From JACNKJ01 sp964344565 (GTDB lineage: Bacteria; Krumholzibacteriota; Krumholzibacteriia; JACNKJ01), in the NCBI GenBank assembly GCA_964344565.1, contig CAYFNT010000002.1, forward strand, positions 62,001-126,000: a DNA stretch of 64,000 bases. The letters are read 5' to 3'. A program made the translations under genes and the position numbers. The notes under the pieces are model-generated. The model saw only the letters and a list, made by a program, of their open reading frames with translations, made no database searches and was not told where the DNA came from. Shown here piece after piece: positions 1-7,557 of the stretch. Numbering within the stretch: position 1 is the first letter of the stretch; each line of letters begins with the position of its first letter.

Positions 1-681
1 CTGTTCGGTGATGGAGAAGCGGGTCCACACGAAACCGCCGTTGGGTCCGATGGTGAAGGACGGGGGCGCGAGCAGGGAAACCGGCCCCGCGAATCCCATG
101 GGCACGAGGAAGTTCTGCAGCACGTGTTCCAGGGCGAAGCTGCCGCCGCCGCAACTGGAGCTGCCGCCCCATTTGCCGTCCTGATTCCAGTCCATGAGCA
201 CGTTCAGGTAGCCGTTCACGGGCATGTTATTGATCACGAAGATGTCCACCGCGTCGGTGGGCGTGGAGCCCCAGGTGCCCACGCTGCAGGCGGGTCCGAG
301 GAAGCCGCCGGCGTCCTGGCAGGGCACCACGTTGGCGCCCATGATGGTCCAGGCCGCGGGCTGGATGAGCCCCGCGTCGCTGTCGGCGAAGCACTCGTCG
401 GCGTCGTAGGGCGTGAAGCTGGAGCAGAGCCCGGCGTTGCCCTCGGACTCGAAGTCGAAGCTGGGCCCGAAGGAGGCCCAGCCAAGGGGGCCGTGCCAGA
501 TGAATCCGGCCAGGGGAACGTTGGCGCAGGTGGGGAACATGCCCACCACGCCGGTGCTCGGATAGGCCAGGGCGCCCTCGGGGGCGTCGCCCCACTCGCC
601 GGTGTTGGCCAGGCTGGCGGAAGCGCAACAGGTCAATAACACGGCGATCGTCAGTTTTCGCGTCTTCTCTTTCAGTTTCAT
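1..681 (-). CDS. Secreted GEVED-type protein, C-terminus cut by window edge
   Basis: The minus strand is open from an ATG at 681 (SD AAGGAG about 8 bases upstream) to base 1, giving 227 codons without a stop. The first ~25 residues form a signal peptide (basic start, hydrophobic stretch, then ASLANT). The mature part begins GEWGDAPEGALAYP and aligns residue by residue with the neighbour at 850-1662: FPTC, GFxWHG, FGPxFDFExEGNxGLC, PYDxDECFADxDAGL, PVNGYLNVLMDW. They are tandem paralogues. The neighbour ends with a GEVED-like motif, which here would lie beyond the window. Exported, function unknown; probable extracellular or surface protein. Confidence 0.85.
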   Translation of the reverse strand, partial: MKLKEKTRKLTIAVLLTCCASASLANTGEWGDAPEGALAYPSTGVVGMFPTCANVPLAGFIWHGPLGWASFGPSFDFESEGNAGLCSSFTPYDADECFADSDAGLIQPAAWTIMGANVVPCQDAGGFLGPACSVGTWGSTPTDAVDIFVINNMPVNGYLNVLMDWNQDGKWGGSSSCGGGSFALEHVLQNFLVPMGFAGPVSLLAPPSFTIGPNGGFVWTRFSITEQ

Positions 682-792
682 GACATCACTCCTTCGTTAC
701 GTCGGTTTCACGTCACCTCCCCTCGTTTCCCCCAGCCTCTGCAGGAGCGGTGCCGCCGCCTCGGTCTGATGTGCCCGGGCTTACGTTCCGCG

Positions 793-817
793 AAAAACGC
801 CGGCCCGAAGGCCGGCG
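793..817 (-). terminator. Rho-independent terminator
   Basis: A perfect 8-bp GC stem (798-805 with 810-817) closes a tetraloop that is TTCG on the minus strand and is followed there by five T (797-793). It lies 33 bases after the stop of the 850-1662 gene and would end that transcript before the paralogue at 1-681. Confidence 0.85.
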
Positions 818-849
818 CGCACGGCGGTTCATTCTCGATCAGCAACGCA

Positions 850-1662
850 CTATCGATACATGCTCTTCACGGTACTCCAGCTGGTCTCCTCGGTGGCGGT
901 GGTGTCGAGCACTTCGAGCAGATAGTCCTCGGTCTCGCCATCCTCGAACATCTGTTCGCCGTTCCAGTCCTGGGGAACCGGCGCCTCGGACACGGTGAAG
1001 CGGAACCAGACGAACCCGTCCTGGGGGCCGATCAGGAAACTGGGGGGCAGGAGCAGTGAAAGGGGACCGCTGAAGCCCATGGGAACCGGCCAGTTGACCA
1101 GGACGTGCTCAGGCGCGAGAGCGCTGCCGCAATTCGAGAATCCGCTCCAGCTTCCGCTGTGGTCCCAGTCGGCCAGCACGTTCACGAAACCGTCCACGGG
1201 CATGGTGTTGGTCACGAGGATATCGATCTCATCGGCCGCACCCGTGCCCCAATCGGCCATCTGGCAGGCGTATCCCAGATAGTCGGGATTGACGCAGGGC
1301 ACCACGTTCAGTAGCGCATCGATGGTCCAGGCTTCCGGTTTCAGGAGTCCGGCGTCGCCGTCGGCGAAGCACTCGTCATTGTCGTAGGGGGGGAACATCG
1401 CGCAGAGCCCGCCGTTGCCTTCGTTCTCGAAGTCGAAATTGGGCCCGAAGAAGGACCAGCACAGGGCGCCGTGATACACGAAGCCCGCGGGTCCGGAGTT
1501 CTGGCAAGTGGGGAAGGCGCCCATGACACCCAGGGAGGGATAAGCGATTGCATTTTCAGGGGCGTCGCCCCATTCGCCGATCTGTCCCGCCATGGCCGCG
1601 CTCGTGAGCAGGAAGAACATCGTCGTCAGTGTCCAGATCTTGGAGATGTCTCTCGATTTCAT
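850..1662 (-). CDS. Secreted GEVED-domain protein (paralogue of 1-681)
   Basis: 270 residues from the ATG at 1662, chosen because AGAAGGAGG lies just upstream and the signal peptide (WTLTTMFFLLTSAAMA) then sits at the N-terminus; the frame is open further upstream but that part looks like leader. The mature protein starts GEWGDAPENAIAYP. It is Cys-rich, with conserved FDFENEGNGGLC and DECFADGDAGLL blocks, and ends FEDGETEDYLLEV, the signature of the GEVED domain seen in secreted proteins of FCB and related bacteria. It has its own terminator (793-817) and is preceded by another (1748-1783), so it is probably monocistronic. Likely extracellular and calcium- or glycan-related, but no function can be assigned. 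Confidence 0.85.
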   Translation of the reverse strand: MKSRDISKIWTLTTMFFLLTSAAMAGQIGEWGDAPENAIAYPSLGVMGAFPTCQNSGPAGFVYHGALCWSFFGPNFDFENEGNGGLCAMFPPYDNDECFADGDAGLLKPEAWTIDALLNVVPCVNPDYLGYACQMADWGTGAADEIDILVTNTMPVDGFVNVLADWDHSGSWSGFSNCGSALAPEHVLVNWPVPMGFSGPLSLLLPPSFLIGPQDGFVWFRFTVSEAPVPQDWNGEQMFEDGETEDYLLEVLDTTATEETSWSTVKSMYR

Positions 1663-1747
1663 GGTTGTTTCCTCCTTCTGTCGGCGTATTCGCCGGGTTT
1701 TAGCGCTGCCTACCCGAAACTCCGCATTGGCCGTGCCGAACTCGAGG

Positions 1748-1783
1748 AAGAAAGAAGCCCCCGACAGCAAAGCTGTCGGGGGC
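1748..1783 (-). terminator. Rho-independent terminator after the 1855-4068 gene
   Basis: A perfect 12-bp stem (1757-1768 with 1772-1783, loop of three) is followed on the minus strand by TTCTTTCTTC. A second, longer inverted repeat (1799-1808 with 1838-1847) lies between it and the stop codon at 1855 and may be part of the same 3' structure. Confidence 0.8.
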
Positions 1784-1854
1784 AATGTGAGGCGAGCGCC
1801 TTCGCGTCCGAGCGCATCACGTCTGCGTGCTAAGCGAGACGCGAAGGGCGAGCC

Positions 1855-4068
1855 CTATTTCGCCAACACCACCTTGTGGCTCTGGCTCACGCCGGCCGCC
1901 TGGTAGTGGATGAAGTAGATGCCCGAACCGGCGCTGTGTCCGGCGTCGGTCATGCCGTTCCAGTCCACCGTGTGATCGCCGGCTTCCATGTGACCGTCCA
2001 GGAGCGTCGCCACGTGGCGGCCCTGGATGTCATGCACGCTCAGGCGCACGGCGCCCGAGGCGGCGAGCTGGAAGCTCACGCTGGTCTTCGGGTTGAAGGG
2101 GTTCGGATAGGAACCGCGCAGCACGCTGGCCAGAGGCACCGCGTCCACCGCGATCTGCTCGCTGCGGAGCAGGTCCCAATCCTCACCGCCATCGCGCCCG
2201 TAGAGGCGATAGGTGAAGTCGCCGCCCTGACGGAGCAGGGCGTCATTGTCGAGGGCCTCGTACAAGCCCGGCTGGGTGCTGGACCACTCGATCTCGACCT
2301 GCTCGCCCGCGTGGTCGCGCACGAGACGGAAGTCGAGGTCGCCGATCTGGGTTTCCCAGGCCAGCTCGACGCTGCCCGGAGTCGTTTCGGCCGAGAAGGA
2401 GCTGAGCACCACCGGCGTCACCTCGCTGATCTCGTGCAGGAAGGCCGTGCCCGACTCGACGATGTCGCGGAACTCGTGGTTGCCGCGATCCTGCACGTAG
2501 CAGGTGGCACGGAGCTGGTTCCAGTCGATGGGTCCGCCTTCCCAGGCGTCCAGGGGCATGTCGACCACGAAGTCGTAGACGCCCACGTCGCCGGGAATCG
2601 GCTGACCCTCGAGGGTCGGATAGGCGTAGCGGAAGGCCTGGTTGTGGATGGGCTCTCCGTTGCCGCCGTTGTGCTCGATGTTGTCCTCGGTGATGCAGCT
2701 GACCAGGCGATAGTCGCTGGCGGGCAGCGGGGCGCCGATGTCAACGGTCACGTGGAGCTGGTCGTTGGCCATGTCCCAGAACACCGGAGTGACGGTCATG
2801 GGGCTGGCCTCGTACTTCGCCGCATCGAAGGCCGCCACGGCCGCGGCGCCGTCGTGAAGCAGATCCACGGTGCCGTCCATCCACATGTGGGGCACGCCGC
2901 TCACGCCGTACTCGTTCACGTAGGCCGTGTTCTGATCGATGTTGGCCAGATACATGATGTCGCCGCCGTAGGGCCACCAGGCGTGGATGCGCATGAGCGC
3001 CACCGTGTTGCCCTGATCCGGCATGTAGTCGTCGAAGGCCACGTTGGCCTGCACGCAGGGGCCGCAGCCGCTGTTGGTGAACAGGAACATCATGGGCACG
3101 TGACCGAAGAGGTAGGTGTTGAACCCGCCCGTGACAAAGTCGTTGCTGGGTTCTTCGTCGCCGGCCAGCAGGGTCGTGACCTGGGTCTCGTAGTAGGTGC
3201 CCGCTTCCACCACGAAGAAGGGATAGTCGAGCGTCGCCATGTTGCCGGGCGCTAGGTCGTAGGCCGTGTTCAACTCGGAATAGACCAGGGTCGTGCCCGC
3301 TTCGTAGATCTCGTAGAGCACGTCGAAGGTCTCGGTGTACAAGCCCACGTTTTCAACAACCGCCTGGGGAAGCACTGAGTCGCCGCCGTCGAAGTGGCCG
3401 GTGGGCAGAGCCTCCACCGCGGCCACATCGTGGTCGCTGGGCTCGTAGACGCTGACGTCATCGATGAACCAGTCGTCAGCCCACTCACCTTCGTAGCGGA
3501 AGGCGATGTAGACCACCGGCTCACCGGCGTAGGCGCCGAGGTCGATCTCGTAAGGATCGCCGCCGAAGCCGTTGATGACGTGATTGGCGGGCGTATGCTC
3601 TTCGATGACCGTGAAGGCCCAAGGATCATCCGGATAGGTGGTGCTCACAAGGATCTGGTGGCGCAGGCCGTAACCGTCCCAATAGGCCTGATCCTCGTAG
3701 AACTTGAGAGAGGGAAGGTTGGCGTAGTTAAGGTCGATGGCCGGGGTCACGAGCCACTCGTCCTGCCAGGTTCCCTGGGCTCCGTACTGCACCCAAGCGC
3801 TGAACGCGCCCGAGTTTGCGGCCGCGTTGGTCTGGTCCCAGGTATAGGTCTCGCCGTGGGCCATGATGGTCCAGCCGGCCGGGGGCCAGGCGCCCTCGAA
3901 TCCCTCGCTAAGGAAAAGCTCCCGACCGGTGTCCTTCACGACCTCGGTGGGCGTGACCTGGTAGCCAGGACGCTTCACGAAATCGTTGTGGGCCAGGGCC
4001 GGCAGGGTACAAATGCAGAGAGCCAGGAGCGCCGCGAACACTCCTGCGCGCTTGATCGCGTAGTGCAT
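1855..4068 (-). CDS. Secreted choice-of-anchor J / thioredoxin-like protein with C-terminal sorting-type domain
   Basis: 737 residues from the ATG at 4068 (GGAGGT upstream). Order: signal peptide (1-26); a jelly-roll choice-of-anchor J region (~45-215) with FEGAWPPAGWT and WLVTPAIDL; a CARDB/Ig-like stretch; a thioredoxin-like region with CGPC near residue 335 and the downstream VSGVPHMWMDG cis-Pro element; a C-terminal FlgD/Ig-like domain (~650-737) with YPNPFNPKTSVSF and GSGIYFIHY. The last domain is of the kind used by FCB bacteria for secretion or cell-surface attachment. The thioredoxin part resembles Omp28-type proteins and suggests redox or disulfide chemistry outside the cell; activity is inferred only from CGPC. 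Confidence 0.85.
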   Translation of the reverse strand: MHYAIKRAGVFAALLALCICTLPALAHNDFVKRPGYQVTPTEVVKDTGRELFLSEGFEGAWPPAGWTIMAHGETYTWDQTNAAANSGAFSAWVQYGAQGTWQDEWLVTPAIDLNYANLPSLKFYEDQAYWDGYGLRHQILVSTTYPDDPWAFTVIEEHTPANHVINGFGGDPYEIDLGAYAGEPVVYIAFRYEGEWADDWFIDDVSVYEPSDHDVAAVEALPTGHFDGGDSVLPQAVVENVGLYTETFDVLYEIYEAGTTLVYSELNTAYDLAPGNMATLDYPFFVVEAGTYYETQVTTLLAGDEEPSNDFVTGGFNTYLFGHVPMMFLFTNSGCGPCVQANVAFDDYMPDQGNTVALMRIHAWWPYGGDIMYLANIDQNTAYVNEYGVSGVPHMWMDGTVDLLHDGAAAVAAFDAAKYEASPMTVTPVFWDMANDQLHVTVDIGAPLPASDYRLVSCITEDNIEHNGGNGEPIHNQAFRYAYPTLEGQPIPGDVGVYDFVVDMPLDAWEGGPIDWNQLRATCYVQDRGNHEFRDIVESGTAFLHEISEVTPVVLSSFSAETTPGSVELAWETQIGDLDFRLVRDHAGEQVEIEWSSTQPGLYEALDNDALLRQGGDFTYRLYGRDGGEDWDLLRSEQIAVDAVPLASVLRGSYPNPFNPKTSVSFQLAASGAVRLSVHDIQGRHVATLLDGHMEAGDHTVDWNGMTDAGHSAGSGIYFIHYQAAGVSQSHKVVLAK

Positions 4069-4197
4069 GGAAAGACCTCCGTCGCGAGTTGCGATTGCCA
4101 AGGAAGGTGTTGGATGAGCGGAGTTTACCATATCGGGGTCCACAATTCAGCATGAGCCCTCTCGGTTTCCGATTGTGGAAACCACGCGTCATCAGGC

Positions 4198-4226
4198 TTG
4201 TCATTCCCGTCAAAATTCCGTTTAAT
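4198..4226 (+). promoter_or_regulatory. Putative sigma70-type promoter for the cytochrome c gene
   Basis: TTGTCA at 4198-4203 is separated by 17 bases from TTTAAT at 4221-4226. The region is AT-rich against a GC-rich background and lies about 40 bases before the ATG at 4268. Confidence 0.55.
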
Positions 4227-4267
4227 AAGCCGAATTTATTTCAGAATATCGCCCTATAAGGAGAGGT

Positions 4268-5140
4268 ATGAAAGCGCTCAAGGTCATTGGCGCCGTTTTA
4301 GGCGGACTCGTACTGCTCATCGCCGTGTTCGCTGCGGTGTTCATCTTCCTGGGCGGAAACAAGGCGTCGCAGGTCTACGAGATCGAGGCGGCAGTGCTCG
4401 TCTCCGATGCGCCGGGGGATGCGGCGAGTATCGCGCGGGGTGAGCACCTGTCGAAGATTCTCGGATGCACGGACTGTCACGGCGAGAGACTCGAAGGCAC
4501 CGTCATGGTGGACGCGCCGCCCTTCCTCGTGTCGGCCAGCAATCTGACCGGCGGTCGAGGCGGAGTCGGAGGCGACTACGATCTCGCCGACTGGGATCGG
4601 GCCACCCGCTACGGCGTGAAGCCCGACGGCAGCTCGGTGTTCTTCATGATGCCCTCGGGGCTCTATCACGGCATGAGCGATGAAGACGCCGCCGACCTGG
4701 CCGCCTACATGGACCAGCTCGAGCCGGTGGACAACGAGCTGCCCGAATCGCAGTTCCGTCCTCTCGGCAAATTCATCGTGGGCATGGGCGGAATCGACGC
4801 GGGCATGGCGGTGAGCGATTCGGAGCGTCCCCGCGCGGCCGCGGCGCCCCAGGGCGTCACCGCCGCCTACGGCGGATACCTCGCCTCGATCACCTGCGTG
4901 GAGTGCCACGGCGCGGATCTGCGAGGCGGGCCCCACGCGAATCCCGACTATCCCGACGGCCCTTCGCTGGCCGACGCTTCCGGTTGGGACTTGGAAACCT
5001 TCGCCAACTCCACGCAGAACGGAATCAACTCCAGCGGCGAGTTGATGAATCCCGAGTGGATGCCCTGGACGGCCTTCCGCCATATGACCGACGACGAGGT
5101 CGAGGCGATACACTTGTATCTGCAGAAGATCCTCGAGTAA
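4268..5140 (+). CDS. Membrane-anchored dihaem cytochrome c
   Basis: 290 residues. An N-terminal membrane anchor (residues ~4-28, VIGAVLGGLVLLIAVFAAV) precedes two class I cytochrome c domains with haem motifs CTDCH (67-71) and CVECH (210-214). Likely sixth-ligand methionines include FFMMPSG near 128 and ELMNPEWMPW near 260. The arrangement is like the small periplasmic dihaem electron carriers beside dehydrogenases or oxidases. No partner dehydrogenase is adjacent: the gene stands alone between two terminator regions with its own promoter. SD AAGGAGAGG is 2-9 bases before the ATG. It would act in periplasmic electron transfer; the partner cannot be told from here. Confidence 0.9.
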   Translation: MKALKVIGAVLGGLVLLIAVFAAVFIFLGGNKASQVYEIEAAVLVSDAPGDAASIARGEHLSKILGCTDCHGERLEGTVMVDAPPFLVSASNLTGGRGGVGGDYDLADWDRATRYGVKPDGSSVFFMMPSGLYHGMSDEDAADLAAYMDQLEPVDNELPESQFRPLGKFIVGMGGIDAGMAVSDSERPRAAAAPQGVTAAYGGYLASITCVECHGADLRGGPHANPDYPDGPSLADASGWDLETFANSTQNGINSSGELMNPEWMPWTAFRHMTDDEVEAIHLYLQKILE

Positions 5141-5163
5141 GTCGAGTCTTACACGAAATGAAG

Positions 5164-5191
5164 AAAGCCCCGCCAGTCGGCGGGGCTTTTT
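5164..5191. terminator. Bidirectional terminator between convergent genes
   Basis: An 11-bp stem AAAGCCCCGCC / GGCGGGGCTTT (5164-5174, 5179-5189) with loop AGTC has T-runs on both strands. It separates the cytochrome c gene and rocD. Confidence 0.9.
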
Positions 5192-5210
5192 CGATGGCGA
5201 GCGTTTCGGG

Positions 5211-6431
5211 TTACGCCGTCGCTCCCGCGGGGATCTTCTCGAAGACGCCGCGGATCACCTCGATGGCGTGATCCAGTTCCTCATCGCTGATCACCAGCGG
5301 CGGCGCGAAGCGGATGATGTGCCCGTGGGTCTGCTTGGCCAGCAGGCCGGCGTCGCGAAGGGCCATGCAGGTGTCCCAGGCCTCGAAGCCGTCCTCGAAG
5401 ACCACGGCGTTAAGCAGGCCTTTACCCCGGATCTGCACGATGCGCGGGCAGTCGATCTTCTTCAGTTCCTCGCGCAGCTTCGCGCCCAGGCGTTCGGAGC
5501 GCTCGGCGAGGTTCTCATCCTCGAGCACTTCCAGCGCGGCCATGCCCACGGCGGCCGCCAGGGGATTGCCGCCGAAGGTCGAACCGTGGCTGCCCGGCGT
5601 GAAGAGGCCCATGACGTCCTTGTCGGCCACCACAGCGCTCACGGGGAAGACGCCGCCGCCCAGGGCCTTGCCCAGGGTCATCACGTCGGGGCGAACGTCC
5701 TCGTGGTCCACGGCGAACTTGCGGCCGGTGCGCGCGAAACCCGTCTGCACCTCGTCGGCGATGAAGAGCAGGTTCTTCTCGCTGCAGATGCGGCGCACCT
5801 CTTTCAGGTAGCCCTCGTCGGGCACGTCCACGCCGGCCTCGCCCTGGATGGGTTCCACCAGGAAGCCCACCGTGTTCTCGGTGATGGCGGCTTCCAACGC
5901 GGCCGTATCGTTGTAGGGGATGATCTTGAAGCCCGGCATGTAGGGCCCGTAGTTCACCCGCGCGTCCGGATCGGTGCTGAAACTCACGATGGTGCTCGTG
6001 CGGCCGTGGAAATTCTCCTCGCAGACGATGATCTCCTGCCTGCCGTTCTCCACGCCCTTCTTCTCTACCCCCCAGCGGCGGGCCAGTTTGATGGCGGTCT
6101 CCACGGCCTCGGCGCCCGTGTTCATGGGCAGGGCCATCTCGAAGCCCGTGTACTCGCAAAGCTTTTCGAGGAAGTGGCCCATCATGTCGTTGTGGAAGGC
6201 CCGGCTGGTCAGCGTGAGCCTGTCGGCCTGGTCCTTCAGGGCGCCGATGATCTTAGGGTGGCGATGACCCTGGTTCACTGCGCTGTAGGCCGAAAGGAAA
6301 TCCATGTACTTGCGGTCTTCCGGATCCCAAACCCATACGCCTTCGGCCTTGGAAATGACCACGGGCAGGGGATGGTAGTTGTGCGCTCCGAAGGTATTGT
6401 CCTTGCGGATGATCTCTTCGCTGCGGCTCAT
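5211..6431 (-). CDS. rocD: Ornithine aminotransferase
   Basis: 406 residues, the usual length of bacterial ornithine--oxo-acid transaminase (PLP fold type I, class III). The enzyme turns L-ornithine plus 2-oxoglutarate into glutamate-5-semialdehyde plus glutamate, linking arginine/ornithine catabolism to proline and glutamate. Visible signatures: FGAHNYHPLPVV near the N-terminus, MDFLSAYSAVNQGH, MNTGAEAVETAIKLAR, NFHGRT, FLVEPIQGEAGV, ADEVQTGFARTG, and the PLP-lysine segment LGKALGGG followed by GSHGSTFGGNPL. ATG at 6431 with SD GAGGAGG. Apparently a single-gene unit ending at the shared terminator 5164-5191. Confidence 0.95.
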   Translation of the reverse strand: MSRSEEIIRKDNTFGAHNYHPLPVVISKAEGVWVWDPEDRKYMDFLSAYSAVNQGHRHPKIIGALKDQADRLTLTSRAFHNDMMGHFLEKLCEYTGFEMALPMNTGAEAVETAIKLARRWGVEKKGVENGRQEIIVCEENFHGRTSTIVSFSTDPDARVNYGPYMPGFKIIPYNDTAALEAAITENTVGFLVEPIQGEAGVDVPDEGYLKEVRRICSEKNLLFIADEVQTGFARTGRKFAVDHEDVRPDVMTLGKALGGGVFPVSAVVADKDVMGLFTPGSHGSTFGGNPLAAAVGMAALEVLEDENLAERSERLGAKLREELKKIDCPRIVQIRGKGLLNAVVFEDGFEAWDTCMALRDAGLLAKQTHGHIIRFAPPLVISDEELDHAIEVIRGVFEKIPAGATA

Positions 6432-6529
6432 CGCTCACCTCCTCGATGTATCTGTTTCGGGGTGTGCCGCCGGACGGCGACCCCTCCATTATACTGAGTC
6501 GCGAGCGGGGGCGGCAACCCCGGCGCGGC

Positions 6530-7093
6530 CTACTTCTTCTTGAAGATGGCCCGGAACCCCGTGCGCGGCACGTAGGTCGGGCGTATGTGATCCTGGAACT
6601 CGCGCACGTCCTCGGTGATGATCACGGCCTCGGGGTCGATGTCCATGGCGATCTGCTTGACGCCGCGCAACTTCGAGCGGTCCAGCACCACGTAGAGCAG
6701 CTTCACGGGCCCGCCCAGACCGCGCCCGTCGAAACTGGTCACCCCGAAGCCCGCGCCGCGGATGGCCGCGGCCACGGTCTCGCTCGGCCGGCGCGAGATG
6801 ATGCGCAGCACCATCTTGCCCATGGCGATTCTGCGCTCGACCAGGATACCCACCGCGTTGCCCACGGCGAAACCCACCGCCCAGGCCAGCATGTTCCAGG
6901 GATTGTCCAGATCCGCCATCACGCGGGTGATCACCAAGATCCAGATGGCCACTTCCAGGAAGCCAAGTGCCGAGGACAGCAGCACCTTGCCCCGTACCAC
7001 CAGGATGGTGCGAAGGGTGCCCAGGGTCATGTCGAGGATGCGCGCGAAGAAGATGAGAAGGGCCAGCCATTGGCCCGGAAGGGTGAAGTCCAT
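6530..7093 (-). CDS. UPF0316 / DUF2179-type inner membrane protein
   Basis: 187 residues with three N-terminal transmembrane segments (about 9-25, 38-57, 68-88) containing the family blocks FARILDMTLGTLRTI and LGFLEVAIWILVI. These are followed by a cytosolic DUF2179-like domain (~110-180) with GAGFGVTSFDGRG and AVIITEDVREF. ATG at 7093 with a strong SD AAAGGAGG. The family is widespread and of unknown function. Neighbours give no clue. Confidence 0.88.
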   Translation of the reverse strand: MDFTLPGQWLALLIFFARILDMTLGTLRTILVVRGKVLLSSALGFLEVAIWILVITRVMADLDNPWNMLAWAVGFAVGNAVGILVERRIAMGKMVLRIISRRPSETVAAAIRGAGFGVTSFDGRGLGGPVKLLYVVLDRSKLRGVKQIAMDIDPEAVIITEDVREFQDHIRPTYVPRTGFRAIFKKK

Positions 7094-7189
7094 GGCGACC
7101 TCCTTTCACCCTGTCGGGATTCGCGGGAAGGTATTCGCGGCGTGGCTCGCGGCAAGGGTTTTGGCGCGAAAATCGACGCCGTTTGAAGA

Positions 7190-7217
7190 TTGACAGAACC
7201 CAATGTTTGTCTATTTT
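7190..7217 (+). promoter_or_regulatory. Promoter of the arsenic operon
   Basis: Consensus -35 TTGACA at 7190-7195, 16 bases, then TATTTT at 7212-7217. The -10 lies inside the inverted repeat 7204-7233, so ArsR bound there would block RNA polymerase. Confidence 0.75.
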
Positions 7218-7233
7218 GCCAAATAGACAAACA
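7204..7233 (+). promoter_or_regulatory. Probable ArsR operator (13-bp perfect inverted repeat)
   Basis: Arms 7204-7216 and 7221-7233 are perfect reverse complements (TGTTTGTCTATTT and its complement) around a TGCC spacer. The site is 11 bases from the arsR ATG and overlaps the -10. This is the expected layout for autorepression by an ArsR/SmtB dimer. Confidence 0.85.
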
Positions 7234-7244
7234 CAGGATCGACC

Positions 7245-7556
7245 ATGGACCCCAAGAACCAGCAAAGACTCAAGGCCCGGGCCGACGTGATGAAGGCCCT
7301 TGGGCATCCCACCCGCCTCTTCATGGTGGAGGAACTGGCCCGGCGCGAACTCTGCGTGGCCGAACTCACGGAGCAGGTCGGCGCCGATATGTCCACCGTG
7401 TCGCGACATCTGTCGGTGCTCAAATCGGCCGGCGTCCTGGAGGACGAGCGCCGCGGCAACTGCATCTACTACCGTCTGCTCTGCCCCTGCGTGCTCGACT
7501 TCTTCACCTGCGCGCAGACCGTCATCGAAAGCGCACAGGCGCGGCGCGAGGCATGA
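7245..7556 (+). CDS. arsR: ArsR-family metalloregulator
   Basis: 103 residues with a winged-helix ArsR/SmtB fold: ALGHPTRLFMVEEL, recognition helix DMSTVSRHLSVLKSAGVL, wing ERRGNCIYYRL. The classical ELCVCDL arsenic site is reduced to ELCVAEL (Cys37 only), while the C-terminal part carries Cys73, Cys80, Cys82 and Cys89 (CPC and TC). The inducer site is therefore probably built from the C-terminal cysteines, as in some atypical ArsRs; that part is inference. It heads the operon and most likely represses it through the 7204-7233 operator, releasing DNA on arsenite binding. Its stop is one base before the next ATG. Confidence 0.92.
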   Translation: MDPKNQQRLKARADVMKALGHPTRLFMVEELARRELCVAELTEQVGADMSTVSRHLSVLKSAGVLEDERRGNCIYYRLLCPCVLDFFTCAQTVIESAQARREA

Positions 7557-7557
7557 A

